From Microvirga sp052114605 (GTDB lineage Bacteria; Pseudomonadota; Alphaproteobacteria; Rhizobiales; Beijerinckiaceae): a stretch of DNA of 64,000 bases. Location of the stretch: the NCBI RefSeq assembly GCF_052114605.1, contig NZ_JBFRFB010000003.1, positions 62,001 to 126,000 of the forward strand, written 5' to 3'. Under the pieces are notes generated by a model, which did no database searches, was not told where the DNA came from, and saw only the letters and a list, made by a program, of their open reading frames with translations. The position numbers and the translations under genes are program-made. Below are positions 1 through 8,275 of this stretch, in pieces (the first letter of the stretch is position 1; the number at the start of each line of letters is the position of its first letter).

Positions 1-977
1 TTCACCTTGCCGGGCATGATCGACGAGCCGGGCTCGTTCTCTGGTAGCGAGATCTCGCCGATGCCGGAGCGCGGGCCGGAGCCCATGAGGCGGATGTCGT
101 TGGCGATCTTGAACAGACCCACGGACAGGGCCGCGAGCGCGCCGTGCGTGTAGACGAGGGCATCGTTGGAGGCGAGCGCCTCGAACTTGTTGGTGGCCGA
201 GGTGAAGGGAAGAGCGGTGAGCTCCACCACCTTCGCGGCGAAGCGGTCGGCGAATTCCGGATGGGCGTTGAGGCCCGTGCCGACGGCGGTGCCGCCTTGA
301 GCAAGGGCGTAGATGCCGGGCAGCGTCTGCTCGATACGCGCGATGCCGAGCTTCACTTGCGTCGCATAGCCGGAGAATTCCTGGCCGAGCGTCACGGGCG
401 TCGCATCCTGAAGGTGCGTGCGGCCGATCTTCACGATGTCCTTGAACTCTTCCTGCTTGGCTTCGAGCGCCTTCAGCAGGTGCTTGAGGGCGGGGAGCAG
501 GCGGGCATCAATCTCGCGCGCCACGGCGATGTGCATGGCGGTCGGGAACACGTCGTTCGACGACTGGCCCATGTTCACGTGGTCGTTCGGGTGAACCGGC
601 TTCTTGCTGCCGCGCTCGCCGCCCAGGCGCTCGATGGCGAGGTTGGAGAGAACCTCGTTGATGTTCATGTTCGACTGGGTGCCCGAGCCGGTCTGGTAGA
701 CCACCAGCGGGAACTCATCGTTGTGCTTGCCCTGCACCACATCGGCAGCGGCGGCCGAGATGGCCTCGGCCAGCTTCGCGTCCAGCTTGCCCAGGTCCTT
801 GTTCACGAGGGCGGCAGCCTGCTTCACGATGGCCAGCGCATGAACGAGGGGCAGCGGCATCCGGTCGGTGCCGATCTTGAAGTTCTGCAGGGAGCGCTGC
901 GTCTGGGCGCCCCATAGTTTGTCGGCGGCGACTTCGATGGGGCCGAAGGTATCTGTTTCGGTACGGGTGGGCGACAT
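1..977 (-). CDS. fumC: class II fumarate hydratase FumC, C-terminus cut by window edge
   Basis: Fumarase of the TCA cycle, interconverting fumarate and malate in the cytosol. The reverse strand from ATG at 977 reads MSPTRTETDTFGPIEVAADK and continues through family landmarks: the GSGTQSNMN and HPNDHVNMGQSSND segments, GRTHLQDATP, and GSSIMPGKV right at the window edge. About 325 of the usual 460-odd residues are present; the C-terminal part lies beyond base 1. A GAAAGAGG ribosome site precedes the ATG. It is divergent from the P450 gene at 1066 across an 88 bp gap. Large open frames on the plus strand here are antisense shadows. The identification is firm. Confidence 0.96.
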   Translation of the reverse strand, partial: MSPTRTETDTFGPIEVAADKLWGAQTQRSLQNFKIGTDRMPLPLVHALAIVKQAAALVNKDLGKLDAKLAEAISAAAADVVQGKHNDEFPLVVYQTGSGTQSNMNINEVLSNLAIERLGGERGSKKPVHPNDHVNMGQSSNDVFPTAMHIAVAREIDARLLPALKHLLKALEAKQEEFKDIVKIGRTHLQDATPVTLGQEFSGYATQVKLGIARIEQTLPGIYALAQGGTAVGTGLNAHPEFADRFAAKVVELTALPFTSATNKFEALASNDALVYTHGALAALSVGLFKIANDIRLMGSGPRSGIGEISLPENEPGSSIMPGKV

Positions 978-1065
978 CCTGACCTCTTTCGATGGAGTTG
1001 GGTGTTCTTATCTCAAATGGTGGCGCTCGCAACATCGAAGGCGCATGGAGGCTATGTAAAATCGG

Positions 1066-2481
1066 ATGAGCGACCTACTCGATGCTCCCTTGTTTCGCCC
1101 GCCCGTCCCCAAGCCGCTCCAGGAGCCGCCGGGGCTGTTTTCCTTCCTCCGCGCCGTGCGCCGAAACCCCCTGACCACCTGGACGGAGCGCCATTTCAGC
1201 GAGCCCGTCATCGAGGGCGAGGGAGTGCTCGGGCGCATGATGGTGGTGAACGATCCTGCCATCATACGCCATGTGCTCCTCGACAATGCCGCCAATTACC
1301 GGAAGGACGACCTTCAGCTCCGTGTGCTCGCGCCCGGCTTGGGCAGAGGTTTGCTGACGGCGAAAGGGGAGGAGTGGCGCCTCCAGCGCCGCACCATCGC
1401 GCCCCTGTTCACGCCCCGGACTGTCGCAGGCTTCTTCCCCGCCATGGTCGAGGCGGCCGAGCGCCTCATCCGCCGCTGGCAAAGGCGGCCCGAGGGGCGG
1501 GAGGTCGATATTTCCGTGGAGATGACTCGCGTGACCCTGGACGTCCTGGAGCGGACGATCTTCACGCAAGGCGTGGCCCGCGATCCCGATGCCCTGGGCC
1601 GTGCCATCACGCGCTATTTCGAGGGCCTGGGCCGGGTCGATCCCGTCGACATCTTCGGCCTGCCGGATTGGGTGCCCCGCATCGGGCGCTGGCGGGCAAA
1701 GCCTGCCATCCGCTTCTTCGAGGATCTGGTGAGCGAGCTCATCCGCAACCGCAAGGAATTGCTCGCGAAGGGCGAGCCTGCGCCGCGCGATCTCCTGACC
1801 CTGCTGCTGGAGGCGGCGGACCCGGAGACAGGCAAGGGGCTGAGCGACGTTGAGGTCGGCGCCAATATCGTCACCTTCATCGGGGCAGGCCATGAAACCA
1901 CGGCCAATGCCTTGTCCTGGTCGATCTATCTCCTTTCGCAGGACGAGCGGGCACGCGCACGGATCGAACGGGAGGTGGACGAGGTTCTGGGTGACAGGCC
2001 CTTCGAGCCTCAGCATGTGGAGCGCCTCCTCTATACGAGGGCCGTTCTCGACGAGGCCATGAGACTCTACCCGCCGGCGCCATTCTTAAGCCGCGCGGCC
2101 ATCAAGGACGACCGGATCGGCAAGCTCGACATCACGGCCGGGACCATGATCACCGTCTCTCCTTACGTGCTCCACCGCCACAGGACACTCTGGGATGAAC
2201 CCGATGCCTTCAGGCCCGAACGCTTCCTGCCTGAAGAGAAAGCGAAGATCGACCGCTTCGCCTATCTGCCTTTCGGAGCAGGGCCAAGGGTCTGCATCGG
2301 CGCGAGCTTCGCGCTTCAGGAAGCGGTGATCGTGCTGGCAAGCATCGTGCGGTCCGTCCGGTTGGATTTGAAGGAGGGCCACGAGGTTCGGCCCCTGCAC
2401 CGGATCACGTTGAGGCCGGAGACGGGGATCCCGATGCGGCTGAGGAGGCGGCGGGGTACGGATCTTCAGCAACTTGTATAA
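1066..2481 (+). CDS. cytochrome P450
   Basis: A 471-residue soluble bacterial P450 monooxygenase. The oxygen-binding I-helix motif GAGHETT, the K-helix ExxR motif (EAMR in DEAMRLYPP) and the heme loop FGAGPRVCIG with the thiolate ligand Cys410 are all intact, so the protein should bind heme and be active. No ferredoxin or ferredoxin reductase is nearby, so its electron donor must come from elsewhere. Substrate is unknown; the neighbours (fumC, a membrane protein) give no pathway clue. The ATG at 1066 gives a normal family length. Family assignment is certain, function is not. Confidence 0.93.
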   Translation: MSDLLDAPLFRPPVPKPLQEPPGLFSFLRAVRRNPLTTWTERHFSEPVIEGEGVLGRMMVVNDPAIIRHVLLDNAANYRKDDLQLRVLAPGLGRGLLTAKGEEWRLQRRTIAPLFTPRTVAGFFPAMVEAAERLIRRWQRRPEGREVDISVEMTRVTLDVLERTIFTQGVARDPDALGRAITRYFEGLGRVDPVDIFGLPDWVPRIGRWRAKPAIRFFEDLVSELIRNRKELLAKGEPAPRDLLTLLLEAADPETGKGLSDVEVGANIVTFIGAGHETTANALSWSIYLLSQDERARARIEREVDEVLGDRPFEPQHVERLLYTRAVLDEAMRLYPPAPFLSRAAIKDDRIGKLDITAGTMITVSPYVLHRHRTLWDEPDAFRPERFLPEEKAKIDRFAYLPFGAGPRVCIGASFALQEAVIVLASIVRSVRLDLKEGHEVRPLHRITLRPETGIPMRLRRRRGTDLQQLV

Positions 2482-2541
2482 GTGAGGTTATCGGGGCGCG
2501 GCTTATCATGAAGTGTTGGTTCACTGAATAGGATCTCAACT

Positions 2542-2961
2542 TCACTTGCTGTGCCACCAGTCGATGCGCCAACCTCTCACTGCCGAGAGCAAGACGAATG
2601 CGATATAGGGGATGACGATCCAAAAAGGGTCGGCTGTGGGATACCATCGCGCAGGTGCTGCATTCAGAAGGGCGACCCCAATTCCCAGAAAGATAATCGC
2701 CGTTAGCGAAAAGGCCCCTTTGCTGACGACTCGATGACGCCCGTCGTAAGGATGAATCCCGCGCTCGCCTCTCCAGAAGGCGATGGCCAAGGCCGCGCAC
2801 ATGACAAGCGGCATAATGTTAGAAAATAGGCCCTGTCGATGCATCCAGAAGGCCAGGATCAGGACGGATGCTGTGATCCCATACCATGAGCGCTGCTGGG
2901 CCTGATCTTCCGAAGGAACAGGCTTGCTGAATTCTTTGATCATATCCCAAAGGCTGCCCAC
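2542..2961 (-). CDS. hypothetical four-helix membrane protein
   Basis: I do not recognise a family. The 139-residue product has four hydrophobic stretches suited to membrane helices (near residues 28-44, 48-63, 82-100 and 110-126), separated by short charged loops with a WRGERGIHPYDGRHR loop in the middle. The longest reading uses a GTG start at 2961; an in-frame ATG at 2943 is an alternative. It lies between the P450 and sspB with short gaps and no obvious partner. The reading frame is unusually AT-tolerant for this window. Moderately sure that it is a gene. Confidence 0.55.
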   Translation of the reverse strand: MGSLWDMIKEFSKPVPSEDQAQQRSWYGITASVLILAFWMHRQGLFSNIMPLVMCAALAIAFWRGERGIHPYDGRHRVVSKGAFSLTAIIFLGIGVALLNAAPARWYPTADPFWIVIPYIAFVLLSAVRGWRIDWWHSK

Positions 2962-3101
2962 GCCTTAGCTCCGTGATATTTTATATCGCAGCGTAAACGG
3001 ATGAGGGCCTAGGGGAAAGGGATAAGTGAACGCATTGCACTGGAGCAAGCCAGGCAAAATTAGGGGACGAGAGGGAGGGCCTTGGCGCTCTATGAATGGA
3101 A

Positions 3102-3713
3102 TTAGTTCTTCTTGCGGAACGCGTCGAGGCTGACGACTTCGGCGGTGCCGGGCGTGCCTGTGTCCTCGGCGTCTTCATCTGAATCGTCGGACATTTCCAT
3201 GTCGGACATCTCCGCCGCAGGAGCTGGGGCGTTTTCGGGGGCAGGCTTCTTTTCAGGCGCGGCTTTGCGGGGCTGCTTCAACTCCACCGGCTCGGAACCG
3301 CCACGGATCGGCTGCGGGGCCGGCGGCGCCTCGATGATGTCGTCGCCTTCATCCTCTTCCTGTCCATCGAACTTGAGGCCGAACTGGACTGAAGGATCGA
3401 AGAAGCCGGTGAGCGCATCGAACGGGATCAGCAGCCGCTCGGGCACGCCCGAGAACGAGAGGCCGACCTCGAAGGTGTGCTCGGTGACGTTCATGTCCCA
3501 GAACTGGTGCTGGAGGACGATCGTCATCTCCTGAGGATATTTCTCGCGCAGGCGGTTCGAGAGGCGAACGCCAGGGAAATCCGTCTGGAAGGAGATGTAG
3601 AAATGGTGCTCGCCGGGCAACCCGTCTTTGCAGTCGATCAGTACTTTGCGCACGACGCCCTTCAGCGCCTCTTGCACCAGAAGATCGTAGCGGATCAGGT
3701 CTTTACCGGCCAT
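3102..3713 (-). CDS. sspB: alpha-type SspB, ClpXP adaptor protein
   Basis: SspB tethers ssrA-tagged polypeptides to the ClpXP protease. The N-terminal 125 residues match the SspB fold as found in alphaproteobacteria: MAGKDLIRYDLLVQEALKGV, then FYISFQTDFPGVRLS, QHQFWDMNV and RLLIPFDALTGFFDPS. The remainder is an acidic, Pro/Ala-rich linker followed by a short C-terminal segment ending EVVSLDAFRKKN, the expected position of the ClpX-docking tail. The gene lies directly downstream of and on the same strand as the tmRNA gene, so the tag-encoding RNA and the tag-recognising adaptor sit side by side. The ATG at 3713 is chosen by family alignment. Confidence 0.9.
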   Translation of the reverse strand: MAGKDLIRYDLLVQEALKGVVRKVLIDCKDGLPGEHHFYISFQTDFPGVRLSNRLREKYPQEMTIVLQHQFWDMNVTEHTFEVGLSFSGVPERLLIPFDALTGFFDPSVQFGLKFDGQEEDEGDDIIEAPPAPQPIRGGSEPVELKQPRKAAPEKKPAPENAPAPAAEMSDMEMSDDSDEDAEDTGTPGTAEVVSLDAFRKKN

Positions 3714-3730
3714 ATGCGAGCCCTTGCAGA

Positions 3731-3765
3731 AACAAAAGTGGAGGCTTCTGTTGCCAGGTGCCTCC
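3731..3765 (-). terminator. Rho-independent terminator of ssrA
   Basis: On the minus strand GGAGGC (3765-3760) pairs with GCCTCC (3745-3740), followed by AC and the run TTTTGTT. It lies just past the last tmRNA helix and 18 bp before the sspB start, so it would end ssrA transcription and leave sspB with limited read-through or its own promoter. Confidence 0.7.
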
Positions 3766-4056
3766 GGACCCCGCCTAACAGTGCTACCCGCTAGGACTTT
3801 GAGTCGGTGTTAGGGACCGCTTACGCAGCCACTGCAACCGGAGCATAGTTGTCGTTGGCAACTATTGAATCGGCCCGATATCGGCGGAACCATGCCGAGC
3901 AAAAGTCTACCCTTTACGCCCTCGTCGATCCTATTTCGCCCCCGCCGAAACCCAAGGCTCAGCTTAGGTTTTGGTGGAGGCGCCGGGTACCGCCCCCGGG
4001 TCCGATGGGTTTATTCCGATAGCCGTTTATCGCCATAGCCGATCTTGCGACCGGCA
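3766..4056 (-). ncRNA. ssrA: circularly permuted (two-piece) tmRNA
   Basis: Rescues stalled ribosomes by trans-translation. Read on the minus strand, the acceptor piece comes first and ends GGCGCCTCCACCA with CCA at 3974-3972. A 28-nt linker (3971-3944) with its own small hairpin (CCTAAG/CTTGGG) follows, then the coding piece starting GGGGGCG at 3943, which pairs with CGCCTCC to form the acceptor stem. The tag frame at 3859-3821 encodes ANDNYAPVAVAA and then TAA. This order, acceptor before coding piece, is the known alphaproteobacterial permutation; processing would remove the linker. The outer ends are inferred from the -10 element upstream and the terminator downstream, so they are approximate. 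Confidence 0.92.
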
Positions 4057-4061
4057 TACCC

Positions 4062-4067
4062 AATATA
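4062..4067 (-). promoter_or_regulatory. candidate -10 element of the ssrA promoter
   Basis: The minus strand reads CCTATATTGG here, with TATATT placed about 7 nt before the inferred 5' end of the tmRNA precursor. No convincing -35 box is visible 17 nt further upstream. Inferred from position, not tested. Confidence 0.4.
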
Positions 4068-4171
4068 GGTGGCGCGGACGGAATTTGAAAGAGCGGGGAT
4101 AACCCCAGCCGGAGGTAATTCCGACTCGGAGCGAGGAAACCGCTGCCCTATAATTAGTTCAGGAGCACCTC

Positions 4172-4966
4172 ATGCAAGCCTATCACGACCTTCTGCGCCG
4201 CATCATGGACGAGGGCGTCCGCAAGGACGACCGGACCGGGACCGGGACGATTTCCGTATTCGGGCATCAGATGCGGTTCGACCTCAGCCAGGGCTTCCCG
4301 CTGGTGACGACCAAGAAGCTGCATCTGCGCTCCATCATCCACGAACTGCTCTGGTTCCTGAAGGGCGACACCAATATCCGCTACTTGAAAAAGCACGGCG
4401 TCTCCATCTGGGACGAATGGGCCGACGAGCACGGCGATCTCGGACCTGTCTATGGCAAGCAGTGGCGCTCCTGGGCAAAGCCCGACGGCGGCACGGTGGA
4501 CCAGATCAAGTGGGTGCTCGATGAGATCCGCCGCAACCCCGATTCCCGCCGCCTCATCGTCTCCGCCTGGAATCCGGCTGATCTCGACAAGATGGCGCTC
4601 GCACCCTGCCATTGCCTGTTTCAGTTCTACGTGGCCGAGGGCAGGCTCTCCTGCCAGCTCTATCAGCGTTCGGCGGATGTATTCCTGGGCGTTCCGTTCA
4701 ACATCGCGTCCTATGCGCTGCTCACCCATATGATGGCGCAGGCCACCGGCCTTCAACCGGGCGACTTCGTGCATTCATTCGGGGATGCGCATCTCTACCT
4801 GAACCATCTGGAGCAGACGCGCCTCCAGCTCTCGCGGGAGCCGCGCGCGCTGCCGAAGCTGCGCCTCAATCCCACCGTGCGGTCGCTCTTCGACTTCACC
4901 TACGACGACATCACCATTGAGGATTATGATCCGCACCCCGCCATCAAGGCTCCTGTCGCGGTGTAG
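4172..4966 (+). CDS. thyA: thymidylate synthase ThyA
   Basis: Makes dTMP from dUMP using methylene-tetrahydrofolate. The 264-residue length equals the classical bacterial enzyme. The catalytic cysteine is Cys146 in LAPCHCLFQFYV; the folate and phosphate-binding segments DDRTGTGTISVFG, GPVYGKQWRSW and DVFLGVPFNIASYA are present. Dihydrofolate reductase, which regenerates the folate used here, is encoded 1.5 kb downstream at 6476, so this is the usual thyA-folA neighbourhood with extra genes in between. AGGAG lies 6 nt before the ATG and a TATAAT hexamer at 4149-4154. Confidence 0.97.
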   Translation: MQAYHDLLRRIMDEGVRKDDRTGTGTISVFGHQMRFDLSQGFPLVTTKKLHLRSIIHELLWFLKGDTNIRYLKKHGVSIWDEWADEHGDLGPVYGKQWRSWAKPDGGTVDQIKWVLDEIRRNPDSRRLIVSAWNPADLDKMALAPCHCLFQFYVAEGRLSCQLYQRSADVFLGVPFNIASYALLTHMMAQATGLQPGDFVHSFGDAHLYLNHLEQTRLQLSREPRALPKLRLNPTVRSLFDFTYDDITIEDYDPHPAIKAPVAV

Positions 4967-4971
4967 TCTTC

Positions 4972-5277
4972 ATGAACAGGCGTGAGGCTATCGAAAGCGC
5001 CGTTCGGATACTCGCCCCGCGCATCCCGCGCCATGAGTTCGAATCCGTCACCGACCACGCCCTGGGAAGCCGTGGCCTCCACACCGCATCCCCAGAAGCC
5101 GCAGCCTGGCTCTCGATCACGGCCTATATCCGGCACAGGCTGACCGATTACGACAGCCTTCTCGACGAGGGCTATGATGTGGACAGCGCCCGCTTCTTCG
5201 TTCTCGAAGACATGAACGCCATCCTCGATGAATGGGGCTCTCCCCGCCGCGTCGAGCCCGAGGAGGAGACGGAGTGA
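4972..5277 (+). CDS. DUF2293 domain protein
   Basis: A 101-residue protein that looks like the uncharacterised DUF2293 family; the characteristic central stretch is HALGSRGLHTASPEAAAWLS followed by YIRHRLTDYDSLLDEGYD and SARFFV. It begins 5 bp after the thyA stop, so the two are probably co-transcribed. No catalytic motif is evident and its role is unknown. The acidic tail EPEEETE is not conserved as far as I recall. Confidence 0.8.
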   Translation: MNRREAIESAVRILAPRIPRHEFESVTDHALGSRGLHTASPEAAAWLSITAYIRHRLTDYDSLLDEGYDVDSARFFVLEDMNAILDEWGSPRRVEPEEETE

Positions 5278-5314
5278 TCTCGACAGGCCCTTTCGCTTCG
5301 GTCACAAGCGTCTC

Positions 5315-5794
5315 ATGACCCTCACCATCCGCAAAGCCGAAGAGCGCGATGCCGCTCTCATCCTATCCTTCATTCGCGAGCTCGCCGAGTACGAGCGTCT
5401 GGCCCATGAGGTCGATGCCTCCGAGGCCGACATCGCCAAGGCACTCTTCAGTCCGCAGCCACGGGTTTTTGCCGACATCGCCGAATGGAACGGCGAGCCC
5501 GCTGGCTTCGCCCTCTGGTTCTACAATTTCTCCACCTTCCGGGGCCGCCACGGCATCTATCTGGAAGACCTGTTCATCCGGCCCGAATATCGCTCGAAAG
5601 GGCTCGGCAAGGCGCTGCTGCAGCATCTCGCGAAACGCTGCATCGCGGAGGGCCTGCCACGGCTCGAATGGTGGGTGCTGGACTGGAACGAGCCGGCCCT
5701 GAAGGTTTATCGTTCCATTGGCGCAGTTCCCATGAACGAATGGACTGTGCTGCGGGTGACAGGCGAGGCGCTGGAGAAGCTGGCTGAGGGGTAG
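5315..5794 (+). CDS. GNAT family N-acetyltransferase, diamine/thialysine-type
   Basis: The 159-residue reading resembles the spermidine/spermine or thialysine acetyltransferase branch of GNAT enzymes: N-terminal IRKAEERDAALILSFIRELAEYE, then YLEDLFIRPEYRSKGLGKALL, which carries the acetyl-CoA loop (R-x-K-G-x-G-K/A), and the late WVLDWNEPALKVYRSIGA motif. The longer frame from 5228 overlaps the DUF2293 gene and adds 29 unlikely residues, so the ATG at 5315 is preferred. Likely acetylates a small amine; the substrate is not deducible. It follows DUF2293 in the same direction. Confidence 0.88.
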   Translation: MTLTIRKAEERDAALILSFIRELAEYERLAHEVDASEADIAKALFSPQPRVFADIAEWNGEPAGFALWFYNFSTFRGRHGIYLEDLFIRPEYRSKGLGKALLQHLAKRCIAEGLPRLEWWVLDWNEPALKVYRSIGAVPMNEWTVLRVTGEALEKLAEG

Positions 5795-5811
5795 ATATTG
5801 AGCCTTAGGTA

Positions 5812-5831
5812 GTTATAATAATTGTTATAAT
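5812..5831 (+). promoter_or_regulatory. AT-rich repeat/promoter of the toxin-antitoxin operon
   Basis: GTTATAAT occurs twice, at 5812-5819 and 5824-5831, 12 bp apart, and the inner TTATAA arms form a palindrome around TAATTG. Each copy contains a TATAAT hexamer. It lies 24 bp before the antitoxin ATG, where an AbrB-fold antitoxin would bind its own promoter. The autoregulatory role is inferred from family habit. Confidence 0.5.
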
Positions 5832-5854
5832 CATTTCTGCTGCGGAGGCTTCCT

Positions 5855-6082
5855 ATGTCTGTTGAGGTCAAGGTCACCCAAGTTGGCTCCTCCTTGGGAG
5901 TCGTGCTTCCGAAATCTGTGCTGGAGCGCTTGAAGGTCGGGAAGGGCGATCATCTCCATGTTGTCGAGACGCCGAGTGGCATCGTTCTGACGCCGCTCGA
6001 TCCTGAGATTCAAGAGCAATTGCGTGCCATGGATGAGGTTATCGTCGAGTATCGCGAGACGCTTGAAGCTCTCTCCAAATGA
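5855..6082 (+). CDS. MazE/AbrB-fold antitoxin
   Basis: A 75-residue protein with the swapped-hairpin AbrB DNA-binding fold in its first 50 residues (VTQVGSSLGVVLPKSVLERL, then KGDHLHVVETPSGIVLTP) and a short helical C-terminal tail (residues 52-75) suited to wrap the toxin. The stop overlaps the Doc start in ATGA, so the two genes are translationally coupled. GCGGAGG lies 9 nt before the ATG. Families of this pairing neutralise the downstream Doc kinase and repress their own operon; here that is inference from the arrangement. Confidence 0.88.
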   Translation: MSVEVKVTQVGSSLGVVLPKSVLERLKVGKGDHLHVVETPSGIVLTPLDPEIQEQLRAMDEVIVEYRETLEALSK

Positions 6083-6471
6083 CGACCGAGCCCAGGTGGG
6101 TCCATCGGCAGGCGTTGCTTCTCAAGCATGCCGAGTCCCTTCGTCTTTTCGGTGGCGCTGAAGGGCTGCGGGATGAGGGCATGCTCGACTCCGCGCTCAC
6201 ACGACCGGTTAATGCATGGTCTTATCGAGGCGAAGCCCGCATCCCATATCTGGCAGCGGCGTATGCCTTCGGCCTAAGTAAGAACCATCCCTTCATCGAT
6301 GGAAATAAGCGAGCTGCTTTTATCGCTTATGTCGGTTTCCTCAAGCTGAACGGCTTCAATCTCATGGCGTCGCAGCCCGATGCCTACCAGACCATGATCG
6401 CCCTTGCCGCCGGTGCTATGACCGAGGAAGAGTTCGCGATATGGATTGAGCGCAATTCGTCGCCACGGTAA
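6079..6471 (+). CDS. doc: Doc (death-on-curing) family toxin, Fic fold
   Basis: A 130-residue single-domain Fic-fold protein. The active-site loop is HPFIDGNKRAA (His70 to Lys77), matching the HxFxxxNKR form typical of Doc proteins; characterised Doc phosphorylates EF-Tu and stops translation. The GIPYLAAAYAFGLSKN-like helix before the loop is also family-typical. It overlaps the MazE-like antitoxin by 4 bp. The pair is inserted between the GNAT gene and folA, five bp upstream of folA's ATG. Active-site residues are intact, so the toxin is probably functional. Confidence 0.9.
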   Translation: MTTEPRWVHRQALLLKHAESLRLFGGAEGLRDEGMLDSALTRPVNAWSYRGEARIPYLAAAYAFGLSKNHPFIDGNKRAAFIAYVGFLKLNGFNLMASQPDAYQTMIALAAGAMTEEEFAIWIERNSSPR

Positions 6472-6475
6472 TCTA

Positions 6476-6985
6476 ATGACCCTTCCCCTCATCCTCGTCG
6501 TCGCCGCCGCAGAGAACGGTGTGATCGGTCGGGACAACCAGCTTCTCTGGCGGATCAGGACGGACCTGAAGCGGTTTCGCGAGCTGACCATGGCTAAGCC
6601 CATGATCATGGGCCGCAAGACCTTTGAATCGATCGGCAAGCCGCTTCCGGGGCGCGAGACCATCGTGATCACCCGGGACCAGGGCTTTTCGTCGCCGGGC
6701 GTGCATGTTGTCCACAGCTGGGATGAGGCGGTGGGGAAGGGCGAGGAACTGGCGCGCCAAATGAAGGCCGATGCGGTCGCCGTCGTGGGTGGAGCGGAGA
6801 TTTATCGGCTGGCGCTTCCCCAAGTGCAGAAGATATACCTCACGCAAGTCCATGCCGCACCCGAAGGCGATGCAGTATTTCCTTCTGTCGATCGTTCACT
6901 TTTTCGAGAAAAGTCTCGGGTGGACCATGGCAAGAGCGCGGATGACGAGCACGCGTTTACCTTTATTGATCTCGAAAGGCGTTGA
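6476..6985 (+). CDS. folA: dihydrofolate reductase
   Basis: Reduces dihydrofolate to tetrahydrofolate with NADPH, serving the thyA reaction. The 169-residue reading has ILVVAAAENGVIGRDNQLLW at the N-terminus, the PMIMGRKTFESIGKPLPGRETIVITR cofactor and substrate segment, VVGGAEIYRLALP, and the late YLTQVHA strand. The ATG at 6476 is chosen because it gives the normal length; a longer frame from 6446 runs back into the doc gene. It sits immediately after doc and could be co-transcribed with the toxin-antitoxin pair. Confidence 0.95.
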   Translation: MTLPLILVVAAAENGVIGRDNQLLWRIRTDLKRFRELTMAKPMIMGRKTFESIGKPLPGRETIVITRDQGFSSPGVHVVHSWDEAVGKGEELARQMKADAVAVVGGAEIYRLALPQVQKIYLTQVHAAPEGDAVFPSVDRSLFREKSRVDHGKSADDEHAFTFIDLERR

Positions 6986-7123
6986 TCGCCCGGTTAAGCT
7001 TGACGAAAGCTCTTCGAATCCCCAATTCGCAGGCTTGACAGGCGGAAGAGGCACAACCGACAACCGTCTTGAGTTTCCATCGGCTTTTCCGGCCGGACTT
7101 TCGTAAGTGAGGAATGGCATCCT

Positions 7124-8275
7124 ATGCCTTGGAGTAACCAAAGCGGCGGCGGTGGCCCGTGGGGGCAACGTGGCGGATCTGGCGGTGGCGGTAAGAGCCC
7201 TTGGGGTTCCGGCGGCCCGCAGGGCAACGGAACGCCCCCGGATCTTGAAGACATTCTCCGCCGCAGCCAGGATCGCCTGAAGGATTTCATCCCCGGCGGC
7301 TCGATGGGCGGCAAGGGGCTGATCATCCTCGTGCTCGGCGTCATCGCCGTGTGGCTGCTGACGGGCTTCTACACCGTGCGGCCCAACGAGGTCGGCATCA
7401 ACATGGTGTTCGGCAGGTATGCCAGCACCAGCGGCGAAGGCCTTCGCTATAACTATCCTTACCCGATCGGCCGGGTACTCAAGCCCGATGTGACTAGGCA
7501 GCAACGCGTGGAAGTGGGGTATCGCTCCACGGCGACGGGCCAGGGCCGTGCCCGCGACGTGATCGAGGAGAGCCTGATGCTCACCGCCGACGAGAACATC
7601 GTCGATATCGATTTCGATGCGGTCTGGCAGATCAATCCCGCACGTCCGCAGGATTACGTGTTCAACCTTCAGAATCCCGACGGCACCATCAAGTCCGTGG
7701 CCGAAAGCGCCATGCGCGAGGTCATCGGCCGCCGCAACATCCAGGCCATCCTGACCACCGAGCAGGCCAGCATCTCCCAGGAAGTGCGCCAGATCATGCA
7801 GGATGCGCTTGATACCTATCGTGCCGGCATTCTCATCAATGTGGTTCAGCTCCAGGCTGTGCAGCCGCCGGCGGATGTACGCCAGGCCTTCTTCGACGTG
7901 AACGCGGCCCAGCAGGACGCGGTACGCGTGCAGAACGAAGCAGGCGCCTTCGCGAGCCAAGTCGTGCCTCAAGCTCGCGGTGAAGCGGCTCGCACCGTCC
8001 AGCAGGCGGAAGGCTATCGCGAGCAGTCAGTGGCCGATGCCACCGGTCAGGCCGCGCGCTTCAGCCAGGTTTATGAAGAATACCGCAAGGCTCCCGACAT
8101 CAGCCGCGAGCGTATCTTCTTGGAGACCATGGAGCGCGTCTTCGGCGGAACCGAAAAGATCATCGTGGATCAGAAGGGGCAGGGCATCGTTCCGTTCCTG
8201 CCGCTCGGCCAGCTTCAGTCCCAGCCTCAAGGCAGCCCGAATACCAACACCAATAATCAGGGAGCCACGCGATGA
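7124..8275 (+). CDS. hflK: HflK, FtsH protease modulator, SPFH family
   Basis: Inner-membrane protein that, with HflC, forms the cage around FtsH. The N-terminal 60 residues are Gly- and Asn-rich (WSNQSGGGGPWGQRGG and so on), as usual for HflK. One membrane helix near residues 65-85 (GLIILVLGVIAVWLLTGFYTV) is followed by the SPFH/band-7 domain (VRPNEVGINMVFGRY...DENIVDIDFDAVWQI) and a long alanine/glutamine-rich coiled coil near residues 260-320. Length 383 is normal. The stop overlaps hflC by 4 bp. Confidence 0.96.
   Translation: MPWSNQSGGGGPWGQRGGSGGGGKSPWGSGGPQGNGTPPDLEDILRRSQDRLKDFIPGGSMGGKGLIILVLGVIAVWLLTGFYTVRPNEVGINMVFGRYASTSGEGLRYNYPYPIGRVLKPDVTRQQRVEVGYRSTATGQGRARDVIEESLMLTADENIVDIDFDAVWQINPARPQDYVFNLQNPDGTIKSVAESAMREVIGRRNIQAILTTEQASISQEVRQIMQDALDTYRAGILINVVQLQAVQPPADVRQAFFDVNAAQQDAVRVQNEAGAFASQVVPQARGEAARTVQQAEGYREQSVADATGQAARFSQVYEEYRKAPDISRERIFLETMERVFGGTEKIIVDQKGQGIVPFLPLGQLQSQPQGSPNTNTNNQGATR

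Noticed and set aside
144..917. 257-codon plus-strand frame at the left edge
   Set aside because: Antisense to fumC, whose minus-strand reading has every family motif; the plus frame is a codon-bias shadow.
2405..2800. 131-codon minus-strand frame
   Set aside because: Overlaps the P450 end and the membrane-protein gene in another frame; no plausible start.
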